From Anopheles merus (lineage: Eukaryota > Arthropoda > Insecta > Diptera > Culicidae), in assembly GCF_017562075.2 (NCBI RefSeq), contig NC_054084.1:35498499-35562498 (forward strand): a stretch of DNA of 64,000 bases, written 5' to 3'. The notes beneath the pieces are model-generated. The model ran no database searches, had not been told where the DNA came from, and worked only from the letters and a program-made list of their open reading frames with translations. Below, piece after piece: positions 1 through 13,600 of this stretch. The translations under genes and the position numbers were made by a program. Position 1 is the stretch's first letter; each line of letters opens with the position of its first letter.

Positions 1-1242
1 CAGAAATGAGTTTTATGTTGGTAATTTACCAAAAAAAAAAGACCAAAATTCGCTTATTTCGCTGAATGAAAAATCTAACTCAAAACAAGCTTTCTGTTCC
101 GGGTGTGGGTTGACGACAGGTGTTGTACAGTACTTTAGTCAATAGTTTCATCAACCAAATGTATATATTTTTTACGATCAATTTACGCAAGATTACCATT
201 ATTATGGCAGCAATCCTTGCTATTCATACAAAAACAGCTTCGAAACTAAGTTTCATTGATACTATACACTGTTTTGGAGGAATCTTTGTTTACCACCACT
301 ATAAGGAACACAATAGGACGACTATAGGAACTATACCACCATTATAGGTACAGCAAATCAGGCACAAAAATATGTATTTTTTCGTAAATTTGATATGTTT
401 CATGGTAAAAATGGTTGTGATTGCAAAGATAAAACATATTCCAATTACTATGTGTTAAAATATTCACAAATTGACCTTCCTGACAATGTAAATCCATTAA
501 AACACATCTATATCACTACAAATTGCACCACTATTGGTACACTTACCCTATAATCAGTTCTGCAAACTGTCACTGGAATAGTCATAACAAATTCCGGCTG
601 AAACAAAATCATCTCAGCGTCACGAGCTCTACTATGTGATGATCAGAGGTGAGACTCGAAACAGTTGGTACGACCGTGACATTGTGTGCAACCAACTCTT
701 GATCAGTCACTTGGTCGTGACATTTTCTGTCGATGATCATCACGATAGTCGTGAGTGATATGCGGTGCTTGAGAATGGTTCCAAACAACATAATGAGCAT
801 GTTTGCTCGCTACCTGTTTGACCCGAGAGACAATCAAAGCAGACAGAGCGAGAAAGACTTTTGCTTGGGACCTCACACCAAATATATTCCAAAATTGTCG
901 TGATTATCACCGACAGAAAATGCCGTGACCACGAAGTGAGTGATGAAGTGTACGGGTGCTAAATAAATGTCATCAAGTATATGATTGGTGCATGAACTGT
1001 TTGTGTCTTACCTCTGATCATCTCAGTTGTGTAGGGGAACTGATTTGAGCTTCCTTTCAGTCATGAGTGTTGGTGACTGAAACAGTGGCATTTGGCAGCA
1101 TTGTTTTCACAGCCACAGAAAAAGATGATGCTTTCGACGGCATAAAATGAAGCTCATGACATATTTTGCAGCACTGGTCGACACACAGCAGGAGTTCGAT
1201 TATTTCAATGGAATGGTGTTTAATAATCGTTTCCTTCCCCAG
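1..1242. other. Non-coding sequence upstream of the first visible crol exon
   Basis: No coding frame with homology or codon bias is visible. It ends in a good acceptor tract (ttccttccccag), so it is probably the 3' part of a crol intron whose earlier exons lie left of the window. The only structure seen is an imperfect fold-back at 636-1023, listed separately. Confidence 0.6.
636..1023. repeat. Imperfect fold-back (inverted) repeat, MITE-like
   Basis: Two nested inverted pairs are seen. The outer pair is about 636-668 against 989-1023, sharing gatgatcagaggt, a short gap and aaacagtt in inverse. The inner pair is 701-745 against 898-944, sharing cattttctgtcg and neighbouring bases in inverse, with roughly 80% identity. 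The middle of each arm has diverged. It could be a degraded fold-back mobile element or a stable intronic hairpin; no target-site duplication was identified. Confidence 0.5.
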
Positions 1243-1633
1243 GTGCATCCCGCACACAGTGGCAGCGGAGGGCATCATCCGCCACCGCCGCCCACCCAGG
1301 GACCGCCCCAGTCCGCCCATCCGCCACCGCCCCAGCCGATCCCGATCGTGAAGCCGGAGTTCAAGGTGCCCCCGATACCGGCCCACCTGATGGATGTGCG
1401 CGGACCGGACGGGTCGCTGGTCAAGATCAACATGCCGGAGCATCACGATCCGAGCAAGCCGCCGAACAACGTGGAAATGCTGAAGGTGAACATCGAGGAT
1501 CTCAGCCAGTTTCTGTCGTACCACGAGGTGTTCGGCAAGCTGCCCTCCGACATGCTGACCGGCCCGTCCGCCAGCCTAGTGCCATCATCCTCCACCAACA
1601 CCGCTACGACCAGTGCGCATAGCAATGGTAAAT
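1243..1633 (+). CDS. crol: crol N-terminal exon: P/H-rich, conserved YHEVFGK segment
   Basis: The acceptor ttccttccccag precedes an exon that starts in phase 0. It encodes a Pro/His-rich stretch, then MDVRGPDGSLVKINMPEH and the conserved block VNIEDLSQFLSYHEVFGK, then a Ser/Thr-rich tail. Two donors are possible, GTAAAT at 1628 or GTGAGT at 1634; both leave phase 1, which fits the next exon. An in-frame ATG at 1147 lies before the acceptor, so the exon could also be read as a 5' exon starting there; I prefer the spliced reading because codon bias changes at the acceptor. The following 988-bp intron is AT-rich, has a (CT)n run at 2345-2366 and no finger exon. Confidence 0.75.
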
Positions 1634-4600
1634 GTGAGTCACCCCCAAGAAAAAACACACACGCCAACCATCCTTTCATTTAGTGCCACATTCTCCCCAA
1701 GTGGCTTTTGTTTTTTTTTTTTGTAGAAGTTGTTATTAGTAGTGTTTTTAGGACGGGGTCGCTGTTGAGTGATGTAATATGCTCGCCTGAAATGCTGATC
1801 GTTTTAAATTACTTTTAAATTGAATTCTTTATAATAATTTGCTTGAATTTTATTTTCTCAAATTGATTCCAAATTACAATTTGGAAAAAGCATTTCGAGA
1901 GCGAGTCCTTTACACTACTACTAAAACGTCATCGATCATTTTAGTATTAATTATTTGCTGTAGTTGTAGTTTTTAAATTGTATGAATGCATATTATACCT
2001 GTGTTACATCATCTCTTCTTTATCCAAGAGAGGATTAGACAGTGTTATAATATGCATCGATGATATTATTATAATTATGGAAAAGAAAGCACTAGCGTGA
2101 ATCAAATCTCAACGATATCTTCCTTACGAGCTTATTTTAAAATATTTTTGTATAAAAGCAAAGTTTTCTGTTTTCAAAACTGTAAACTTTGCCGATGCTC
2201 ACGCTTGATGAGCCTCTTGATATTGTGTTTGGTTTCTGTAACTAGCATTAGATTTGGTCGTTTATTTTTGTTTTAGACTGATGTTTTGTAGATCTTCTTT
2301 AGACTATTGATGGATCGTGTCACATTTATCTAATTGTGTGTTTTCTCTCTCTCTCTCTCTCTCTCTTTCTTCCTGTTTTTTCTTTTTTCTCTTTTTTGCA
2401 CCCGAACGAAAACGCAATTCGCAAAATGGATTCATTTTCCATACGGTTTTCGTCGTGGTGTGCATTGTGTGTAATGTGAATTTCACATTTTGTCTGGCGA
2501 TTTCCCGCCCGCCCCTCTCTGTAATGTGTGTTTTCGGGTTCCGGTTCATTTTATCACCCCTCCCGCGCGCTTTCTCTCTCTTCCCCCGAAAATGAAACCC
2601 AAAAAACAAAAAAAAAAACAGTAAATCACATCCGTCCGGGGCCTACGGGCGAATCTCCATTCAAATGTAGCTACTGCGCGAAAAGCTTCACCCGTAAGGA
2701 ACACCTGACTAACCACGTTCGCCAGCATACCGGTGAATCGCCTTACCGATGTCCGTACTGCGGTAAAACGTTCACCCGAAAGGAACATCTAACGAACCAT
2801 GTCAGGTGAGTGTTGCTGTGTTGCTGTTGATGCCGATTTTTTCTCTTTGACAAGATCCCAAAAACAACAAAACAACCAAATCCTCCCTTTCAAAAAAAGA
2901 AGAAAAAAAGACTACAAAAAAAAACATAAAAAAGAACGAATGTTTTGCTTCCTAATGCGAGTTCTTCTCCTCTACCACCATACCTCCCCCCCTCCCCCTT
3001 TCATCCGTTCCCGTTAAATCTTTCTCTATCTCTCTTTCTCTCTGTGTTTCATGAGGGGGTTTTTTTTGTGTGTGTCGAGAACCATGTGCGTGCAAATTTT
3101 GTTCGTCTTTTCGAAATTGAGAAAGCACGGTTGCGTGTGATGAACCCCAAAATGTGTGTGTGTGTGTGTGCTAGCAAACAACCGAACAATCGCGTGTGTA
3201 ATGTCCGCGACACATGCACATACACACGGAAGGACATAGGCGCGCGCCCTTTCTTCTGTCTGTCTGTCTGTCTTTCTCAGTCTGGGTGACGAGCGTGTTG
3301 CTAAACTACTTACAATTAATGTTTGGAATTTGTACATATTATTAATTTAACACGTTTTTGTTTTGTTAGTTCAATTGACTATTCAAACACACATGCTACA
3401 CTACCAAAGATTGACATTTCTACCGAGATTCATCCTACCCTTACAACAACACTTATGTCTCCTTCCATTTTGCTTCCTTCGTTCCTTGCGCGTATCCCGT
3501 GCCTTTCGGAAAAGAAAGTTCTCCAAAAATTGTAAATAATTCATATCGATCCTTTAAGTGCTCTGCGTCGTCCTTGTCGTGTCGAATCTGTCGAATTTAA
3601 TATGAACCGATTGCTGAAATAAGTTAGGATTTCTACAAAAGGGTACAATATCGTCATCAGAGTTGACAAACTCCTCCTCCTCCTGCGTCCTTACCGTGAT
3701 TTATCCGTTTTCTCCCATGTTCGTTCCCCTTAGCCGTACATTTGTGGGGCGGGTAAGATTTTCGACCGTGGACTGACGCTAACGGTGGAAATGGCCGGAA
3801 CAGTAGCCGTTGGGGGTACGGTGCTGCCGGACCCGCAGGTCTTTAAACGTCGCAGGTCTCTGCCTCCGTTGCGTTGGTTACGATTGACGGGTGGCCACCG
3901 GTTTAAACGCTTCACGATCCGTTGGAAATAACTGTCATTCAGTGCGTGCAGCATGCATCCTAGTAGCCAGTGCGCTGTGAGAAGCAGGTTCCATTTCCTT
4001 TTGTCTGTCAGTGGCTTCCGTGGGCTGGTGAGGCATTTTTCGCACGCTCTCTGGATTTTGAAACAAAATTAACAAATTCCCTGAAAACAAGTTCGTGAGT
4101 AAAGTAAATTTCCAAAAATACACTCGCCCTGAAGCGCGCAATGCTGTAACTAAACTCAATGACAATCCTTTTATCGACTACTTCACACACATCCTACGAT
4201 GAAGTTGCATTTCGTGTGTACCGTCACAGTTTCGTGTTCTCCGTTTGTTGTGTGTTGTTGGCAAATTGTGTTGTTACAATTAAAGTGTCCCTTTTACCTT
4301 TCGCGCACACTTGTCACCTTTTTTTCTTCGAAACTCTTCCGCTGCTCGTTTGATGTGTGTTTGGGAGGGGGTAATGCAAGGAAACGGCCATTTTTTTCTC
4401 AAATAGAAAAACAGAAACCACCGAATATCCAAGGATATCTTTGATTGATTCACGCTGTTTCTCTCTTTTCCCTTTCTCTCTCTCTCTCTCTCTTTGTATC
4501 TTCCTCGAACAGATTGCACACAGGCGAAACACCCTACCAGTGCACATACTGCGGGAAGAAGTTTACGAGAAAAGAACACCTTACCAATCATGTCAGGTGA

Positions 4601-7600
4601 GAGAATGCTTCCTTTTCTTCTTGCTATTGATTGCTTCCATGTTTTTGGGGGAGACACTTTTTATGTGTGTATGATGTGTGAAACAAAAAAAAACCGATCC
4701 CCGGTTGCGCCCCCTGCCCGCAGCACACCCTCCCATCCCCTAGGGAGAGGAGAAGAGCCGCATTTTTTTGCTTTTGTTTCCGGTGGAACTGAGTTTTCTA
4801 CGAAACAACACCCAAATGGCGCGCCAATATCGCATCTATTATTTCGGATTTTAACAAAGAATCAAAATTACTCTTTTTTTTAAACGAATTACTCAGATTG
4901 TGGCTCTCTTTTGTCCCGTGCGTATATGGGGGACGCTGAGGAGAGACATATGAGCGGTGGAAGGAAGTGAGAGATTAAGAAAAATAGAAGATGAACTTTT
5001 GTTCCTTCCAATTATCTGTTCCATATGTCTAACCCCTCCTTTAAAAATGAAATTGGGAGGGTGGTGCGATACACGGGGTCGTTAATTTGAAAATCTGCAA
5101 AAATGCAACAACAAAAATCATAAGATTCATTCCACAAATCTTTCATTAAGTTAAAGTATTTTGTTGATGCAATGAGGAATTCTCATTCAATAACAATAAA
5201 ATCCCACCATTCCTCCTTTTCTCTCCCCCTGGGGGCATGCTTTTGTTCCAGTCACCCTTTCGTGGACAATTGGACAGTTTTCTAATAGATGCTTTTTTTT
5301 GTTGTTTTCTCTTTTCTCTTTTCTATTTTTCATCGAACTCTTTATCCTTCCCGATGCCACTGCGTGCTGCTGTGCTGCCGCCTGTGTACAAAAAAAAAAC
5401 CATATATCTGTCTCACATTCATTCACGAAACTGTACTGTCAATCAACACCACGTCACCAATATTTACCTCTGAATCGAAATGTGCTATAAACATCGCCCT
5501 TATCTCTCTCAATCCTTTTACACATATCAACCGATGCAGATTGCATACCGGCGAAACTCCATTTCAGTGCACTTACTGCGAGAAGAAGTTCACTCGCAAA
5601 GAGCATTTGACTAATCACACGAGGTGAGCGATTGTTTCATGTGTTGTTTAGCTAAACAGACAGAGAAGCGTTTTTTGTTCCTTGGAGTTGCCTCATGTGC
5701 CTTCAGCAAGGAGATATTGAACACAAACTATCTTGAAATAATTGCAGATTTTCGATTCTTTAATACCCGGTTCCCACGGCAGATGTAGAGATATATCTTT
5801 ATACAAACAACCAGTTAACTTTTCAGCTCATCATCAGCGTTAATATTATCAACCCTGAGGCGCGGAGACACTCAGTTGTGTTTACAATTGTCCTAATCAA
5901 AACTTTCCTTTACAGGATGTACAATGGTGTGCTGCTACTTGATACATGAAAATTGAATATTTTTCTGTGAAATTTTGGTGGTAATTTAAAACATCAAAGA
6001 GAGGGATTTATTATGCACTGTTCTGAGAAGATATGCCGGAATTTTGTCAGTCCTTACCGTGTGTGCCATGTCCTCCAAAATGGTCGAAAATCTTACCCTT
6101 TCCCCCAGTATGTGATGTCTCGCTTCAATGCTGGGTGTGTGCTGTTCGCGTTACTTGAGTTTTAACCTTGTCTCACTTCCACCCATTGATCTCTTCCCCA
6201 AGAACTTCTGCACAGTCGTTTGATTAGTCGGTTCGGCCAAAGGCAGGCGGAGGTTGTCTTTGGTTGTTTGTGTTCCTCGGTGCTCTAGAATCCTCTCTCA
6301 CTCTTTCTCTCTCGTGTCCGTTTGGGTCGTCCGTCAAACAAGTTGTGTTCGTACTAGGAAGCACTCTGTGTGTTTGTAACAACGGTAGCGTTTTTTTGTG
6401 TACTAATCCAAAACCATACCGCTCTTCATTCTTCTCGACAGGTTGCACACCGGCGAGACTCCCTTTCAATGTTCTTACTGTCAGAAAAAGTTCACTCGGA
6501 AAGAACATTTAACGAACCACGTCAGGTGAGCTTTGATCGCTCAAAGTTACTAAGCCACACACTGAAAACACTCCCGAAGTTCCTCCGATCATCCTTATTC
6601 CTTGCCTCCTCTCTGTGCTACGAAAGCATTCCCAGTTATTAATGTCCCGCCGGAGAGGAATTTCCCTTCGTTGTGACATAATTCAAATCATCTATGCAGA
6701 TTAAGCCACCCGTTCAGTGTTTGATGATTGGTGCCTTCGATCTGCTTTTTCCTCCAAGTCCCCACATGCCATGGGATCGATTCTTGGGGGGGAAATATGA
6801 ATGCTCGCAACGTATAGGAGGTCTCATACGGAGGCCTCAAACTTTGAGTAGGAATCAAATATTAGAAGGGTAGCGATTAGCACGCTGCTTCAAAAGTTTT
6901 TGATAAATTGGCAGTATGAGACATACATTATAGTCACTCTTACTCTCTGTTAGAGATACTCTCTTGTACTTCCAATCCGTATAATACGGCAATTCACACA
7001 CATAACTCTAGTCCGAAGCGGGGTGTTTGTTCCTTTTTCTCCGTGTCGGCACAGCGGCTGCGGTGGTTCGGTTTGTTTGTTAAATCCTCGAAGCCTAGAA
7101 GCTTCGGTGCAAGCTTTCATATTTTCTCCCAATCCGGTCCCGAGATTATTCCTCCTTTTTTGTATTCCATTTTACTTTGATCCTCCAACCAAATCCAGCT
7201 CCTTTATTCCATCGTGTTTTCAATGTCCCCCATCTCCCCAAGCAAAACTATTAAATTGGAGCAAAGCTTAAAAGCGATGACCCTACCCCCCCTGTGTGTG
7301 CCCTCCTTCCAAGTGGCGGTGTTACTAATGAAAACCATCCTGATCTCCCTTCTTCGACAGGTTGCACACCGGCGAGACACCTTTTCAGTGTTCTTATTGC
7401 CAGAAGAAGTTCACTCGCAAAGAACATTTAACGTACCACGTCAGGTGAGCTTTGATCGCTCCAAGCGTGATGGCATCACCTCTCTTTCCCCCAGAATGCG
7501 TCGATGCCATCATGTTTTGTGTTGCATTTTGTTTACCCTTTACACTTTATCAGTTATCCAGTTACGCTCTCCTCCAGAGCATCTGCGCGAACAAATAAAA

Positions 7601-10600
7601 ATGGCGGCAAAACACGTCCTTGCGAAAATATGATCGATCTCTCTGAACAAGTTAAGACAAAAAAAAAGAAGAAGATGAAAGTAGGAAACCAATCTTTATA
7701 GCGCGCTCGGGGGATATGTGTGAGAGAGTTGTGATCTTCTCGAGTACTGCCGGTTTTTGCTGTTTTGGTTTAGTCCTTGGATCATCGTGCAGGTCAAGCG
7801 CAGTTAGTTTTAGAGCTATTATTACTATCAGCAGGCAAGAAAACGTTTTAATGTCAAAATGCAGTGTTAATAGAGGAGCAGTCAGAGTAAAACCATTCTG
7901 CTTCTTCGACTAGCGATTGCTTTCGAGTAGTGGGTCTTTCATATTTTCAAGAGGACGGGTTTGCGCTCGGTTTTTTTTAACTTCAAACAATGTGTGCCCG
8001 CCTTTTAGTAATAAAACATTCGCACCTTTACTATACTACCGTCGAACGAGGAGACGAATGTTTGAAGCGGTGCTGTGTGCGTGTGCTTGCCTATGTTTGC
8101 CTTACTTTTTGGCAAAACTTCCGCACACCCCTCCCCCCACCCTTCCACACGCAAAAAGTCTATCCTAATCTAAAACAAAAAATCCCACTCTCCCTTCTTC
8201 GACAGGTTGCACACCGGCGAGACTCCCTTTCAATGTTCTTACTGTCAGAAAAAGTTCACGCGGAAAGAACACTTAACGAACCACGTCAGGTGAGCTGATT
8301 GTTGATCGCTTTCATTTATCTTTTTCCTTCGTCTGTCTCACGTGCACACACACACACTCTGAAAAGAGTTACGGAAAAAAAAACAAAAAAGAAAGCTATT
8401 TTTCGCTCTTTTGTGCTCTGTTGCGATGCGATGCGTACTCCTCCCTGCTACGCAGGGTTTTCCCGATGGTGGTCACGCGTACGCATCGCTCGCCTTGGTG
8501 GCGGAACCGTATTTTCGTTCTGAACCGAAGAAAATTGGCTACCAAAATGAGAGAGTTTCATTTTGTGCGAGGAAAGAGAGTAGTAAGGTTTAGCAGTTGA
8601 GGAGGAGAAGGAGGAGCAGGAAGAGGTCGATGTAAAGGAAAAGCGAAGGAAAAAGGAGGAGGACGAAAACACCCCTCGATCAAAAGTAGTGGTGAGATCG
8701 CATCGACTCTGGGATGTAGAAGTCAGGGAAGAGAAAGGAAAACGACTAGGCGCCTCCATCTCTCTGTTTGTTTCTGCTGCTGGGTGCTGCCACTGGCTGC
8801 TGCTGCTGCTGCTGCTGCTGCGAAGAGTATAGTAGGAAAGATTTGGATTTGTTTTGTTTGCATTGCAAGAGATATACACGCTAATTGTTGGCGCGAGATG
8901 TACAGTGCAGGGAATACGGTTGAGTTCGGCTTGTTAAAACTTTAATGCTTAAGAGCGTTTTTAAACCAAAGGCTCATTTAACGCACATTATATCGTAACA
9001 ACGCAAACCAATTTCCAAGTGTGTTTGCCGTGGTAGTCTCAATTTCGGACTCATGTTTTAAAACTACATGAACACAGAATTCTTAAACGATGCAATATGT
9101 GGAAAACGTTAAAATTCAACTCCCGACAGCCGGATCTCTCTTGTCGTTGAGCTCATTTTGGCTGCAAACTGTGCTTTTCCCCTGCGAAAAGTATCTAATA
9201 ACATAGGCAACAAAAGAAACGCACTTCTTTCACACTTGCTCTCACTGCAACACATACAGGACAGTAAGAGTAGTTCGTGTCCTGCCGTTGGTGAAGGGCA
9301 GAAAATTGTATCCATTCCCGAACGGGGAATTTCATCAGTGGGGTAAAGGTTTTTCATCTTATCGGTATTTTTTTTCGTATGTCTACACATGCTTGAGTTC
9401 GTCCCCAGAGCCTATTCCTGTGTGCAAGCAATGCCCATTGATTATGATGCCTTCCAACAACAGGCACACACTCACACGCGACAGTCTTGTATATCCAGAA
9501 TGTGGTTGCTGTATATTTCTACCAAACTGCCAAGCACAAATGATCAATAATAATCCCCATTAGATTGATTTCCTCGAAAAGGCTTGGGTACAATTTTCTC
9601 CCCGGAAACCCCTCTGCGGCGGGGTGACAATTTGACGCTGCGGGCGTACAAACTTCTCTTCTTCAAACGAAGACGCACCCAGAGCACCCACACGCGGATG
9701 CAAACAAAACAGGAGAAGATGTTGTTCTGTTTCTGGTTTCTTTTTTGCTTCTCTTTCTCTCGGGTTGCGATCGTGTTTTTAATACTTTTGATGCTGTGTG
9801 GTCTGAAATTATAGAACGTGTTGCGCTCTTCTACCTTCACTTTTTATTTCTTCTACGTCCTCTCGTTTCCGCCCCTCCGCCCTCTGCTTCTCCATTCTCT
9901 GTCACTAGAGTTGTTGGTCGTCTGTCTTTTGCCACGTGGTTGTGGAACGGAAACTGCAGTAGTAGTAGTGTGATGGAATGACTTCAAAATATGAGGCTTT
10001 GGGGTTGCCATCATAATACAGCGGTTTTTGGTTATGAGAAAAGACCACAACACAACTCAACCATTTTTCGTGATGGCAATTTTCTTCTGTAGAACGAGTG
10101 TTCGTGTTTATGCCCTCAAAAACAGACTGTGCAAAAAGGCATTGTTTTTGTGTTCTCTTTCGCTTGTGGAGTGTGCATTCGCAAATGCAAACTGAATCGT
10201 TTAATCGAAAAACTCGTTTCTTTCTCTCACCTATTACCTCTACCCCCTTCCATTCCCTTCATCGTTCAACTCCCTATCCAACAGGTTACATACCGGCGAA
10301 ACTCCTTACCAGTGTACCTACTGCGACAAGAAATTCACTCGCAAAGAGCATTTAACCAACCATGTCAGGTGAGAGAGAGAGAGATCGTGTGCCGCCCCCT
10401 CTGTGTGTCGTGTCACCACACCCCGTGTTGTGTCTGTTTTCGTGAAACCGTTCCTCTCCCCCCTTTACGTACAGGCTATTAGTGTGCCTACGCAAGAATA
10501 TGTGTCCCTGTGGGTGACACCAACGGTGTAGATCCCTCTTGGTTATCGTAGTAACGCCTTTTAGAGAGTCGCCCGCAAACTCATGGAGCGCCTCCTCTTG

Positions 10601-13600
10601 GGTTGCCTCCCTACTTTGTTGCCCAAGTCTTCTTTTGACGAAAGCCTCATTAAATCAGACTTGTTTGGATGATCACTTTATCCCGATTCGTACCTCTTGT
10701 TCGTACAAATTGTTCGATGATACAGCTTCTCGATAGTGAATGTGATTTGATGCAATGGTTCCCGAAATGTAATGTTTGGAGGGTTTGGAACTCGTTTGTG
10801 ATGTACTACTTTACCCGCTTCACTTCCGGTAGCAGTACCTCCATCGCCCCGCCGATGGTCTGTAAAAGAGTGTTGTTTACTTTGTGTCCCACGCGCACTA
10901 ATGACAGTTATATTGGGGTTGGGTTTAATTCTTACTATTGTACAAATTTTTATCCAATTCCACCGGACAGTTTGAAATTGGGTTTAAGGGATTAGTCATG
11001 GTATAGAAATGGAGGTGTGTTAATTAGTATATCTTGCACAATTTCAAACACTATTTTAAGAAGTAGCACACTGTCCAACAATGGCTAAGTAGCGCAGAGG
11101 GTGCTGGTTTAGAAGAAGATGTAAATATTTAACTACTTTTTGCCTTTGGATCCTTTGGAGAAATTACACTCAAGATAATAATATAGGCGGCCATGTACAT
11201 GCTTTACAGTGAAGAACATGTTGTTGTGTGTAAAGCCTGCTAATAATGTTTACACTATGGCGTTCAAAATTGATACAATTTTGAAACAAATGAGTTTTGA
11301 CAAAATAATTCGTTTGACGAAAAGGAACATCAACAATAATACCATTGATCTGTTATTATCACTTATTAACAACTCCAAACCCACGGGTGATAAACAGCAG
11401 TACTGCTTCGAAGCCTTCCTCCTCATATATGCCCCGAGAACAAGCAAGAGCAAAGCAAATCAAACAAAAAACAAAAAGATATAAATTTTTAGACCCGACG
11501 GAGGAGGAGATCACTTCTTTCTTTTTTCTCCCGCCTGCGACAAAATAATCCGTTCGCGGTGCGCCCACTCCCCCCATCTCCGTTACCGAATGTTGTTGGT
11601 GTGTTTGTTTTTAATTAATGTTGTGTCCCATTGTTTTTTCTCTCCTTCTCTTTCTCTCTTTCTTCTCTCTCTCTTTATCTATCTTTTTTCTTACATATTT
11701 TTATATATACATATGCTCTCAACTCGTTAATCCGAAAACAGAATACACACTGGAGAGACTCCCTATCGGTGCACGTATTGTGAGAAGAAATTTACCCGAA
11801 AAGAACGTTTAACGTATCACATAAGGTGAGCGCGCTTTGGCCAAAGCACACACCGCTTCGATATTTTAACAACGAACCTTCTGCTCTATATTTATACATT
11901 TACTCTAAAAATTGCCCACAACTACTGATACTACCAATTACTGATAACTTACTCTTCTATAGCTGAGAATCCTTTTTTTGTTTGTTTTTTTTCTTCTTAG
12001 AAGCAAAAGTACATTTACACACAAAGCAAAACCTCCTTTTTGGGTTTCTTTCAATAGCTGGAGACATGGTGGTTGTGGTAGTAAAAAATGTTTATACAAT
12101 TATTTTTGGTACAAACAGAAACAATAGAGTTTAAGTTTATTTGAAGATTCTTAACACGTCAAGAACAACAGCACGCTTCATAAAATGATCAAACTTCTTT
12201 TTGTTATTTTTTGGCATTTTTCTTTTAGTTTTTGCGTGTCCCCTACCATAACAAACCGTTTACAAACTGTGTTTGTGGCTGCAAAGTTTGACGGACGGAA
12301 ACACTCCAGAAATTATGTTTATTGTTTTTATCCGTAGTTTTCATTTTCGGACTGCTCTTAATATATATATGACCGCAGAAAAACAATACAGTTAATGTTT
12401 TGAACTCCATATGGAACGGATACGATTGAAGGCTTTGATGTGTCGCGTTGCGTTTTCTTTCTCACAAAACACCGTTATAAGAGAACCGCCCATTATTCGG
12501 CAACATTTCCTCCCCCATTTCGGCCTTAACGGACCAAAAATTGAACTTCAATAAAGGCACATACCTTTTTAGCTAAAACAACTCACACCCATTCATCAAG
12601 TTTAATGTATATGTTGTTCCTCGTGTGACGACCCACATTCAAAATTTCATCAAACTTTAATTTTATGCAATATAATGCAAAACAATTTGGTCAACAAAGG
12701 GTCTAAATCAAAACATTTAGTTTTGCTTGTATTGATCCGCCGAGGAACTTTTATGATGCATTTTGAAACAATGAACAACGATGGCGGGTGTGTGGGAAGC
12801 CTCTGTGTCTTTAAAGAAGTGGACATTCAAAATTGAACAATTCCTCTCAAAATTCAAAATTATATTTGGGCAATATATTACCTATTAGCAAGGAAAGCAA
12901 TGGGGAAATTGAAACACAACACAACACATTCGGGCAGTAACGTTTACACCAACAAGGTTGCGAAAGTACGAACAAGACAACGAACCAAGAAGATCCAAAC
13001 AGTTTCGTTTATCGATTTTTCCCTCTGTCATTCTTGTGCGTGGAAAGAGAATATTATTCCAAACTCAAAATTACAAAATTATTACAACACACTTTGTTTA
13101 TGTTACCACCTACTCAACACGATTCTGAGTTTTATGACGCGTGTGTGTAATTAAAAAAAATCTGTCTATTAGATTGGTTTCTTATTTTATGTTAACCAAA
13201 GTGTAATGCCTGACATATTGGTGAATGGTTAGCCTAGAAAAGGAACTTCAATAGTATTGTTTTGTGTTATCTCTCTTCCTTGGTTGGTGTCTGGTGTGTA
13301 TATAACACCGCGAACATACACACATACACAAACTTCCACACCCTTCTGCAAATATAACCCGTCTTCTAAACTTTCTTAGGAACGCAGAGAAAAAAACATT
13401 AAAAAAGAAAGAGGATCGAACCGGGCGTTCAAACGCTTTCGCGTGTTCGTCGCAGAGACACACTCACAATGCTCATGCTCTGGCGTCCTGTGCGGCTGTA
13501 CTTGCGCCCAGCCCCCGTCTCGCTGCGAACGATCGTAAACGATTTCCACGATAGCTTTTTCAACGTGTTTTTCTTTCTTTTTTCTTCTTATTTTCTTCCT

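Noticed and set aside
8448..8879. 143-codon minus-strand Ser-rich frame
   Set aside because: Low-complexity sequence from a purine-rich + strand and a trinucleotide run; no start context or splice partner.
9288..9563. Frame with CKQC and a later CGCC, reminiscent of a zinc site
   Set aside because: Spacing does not fit C2H2 or another known zinc motif, and it lacks the cassette design.
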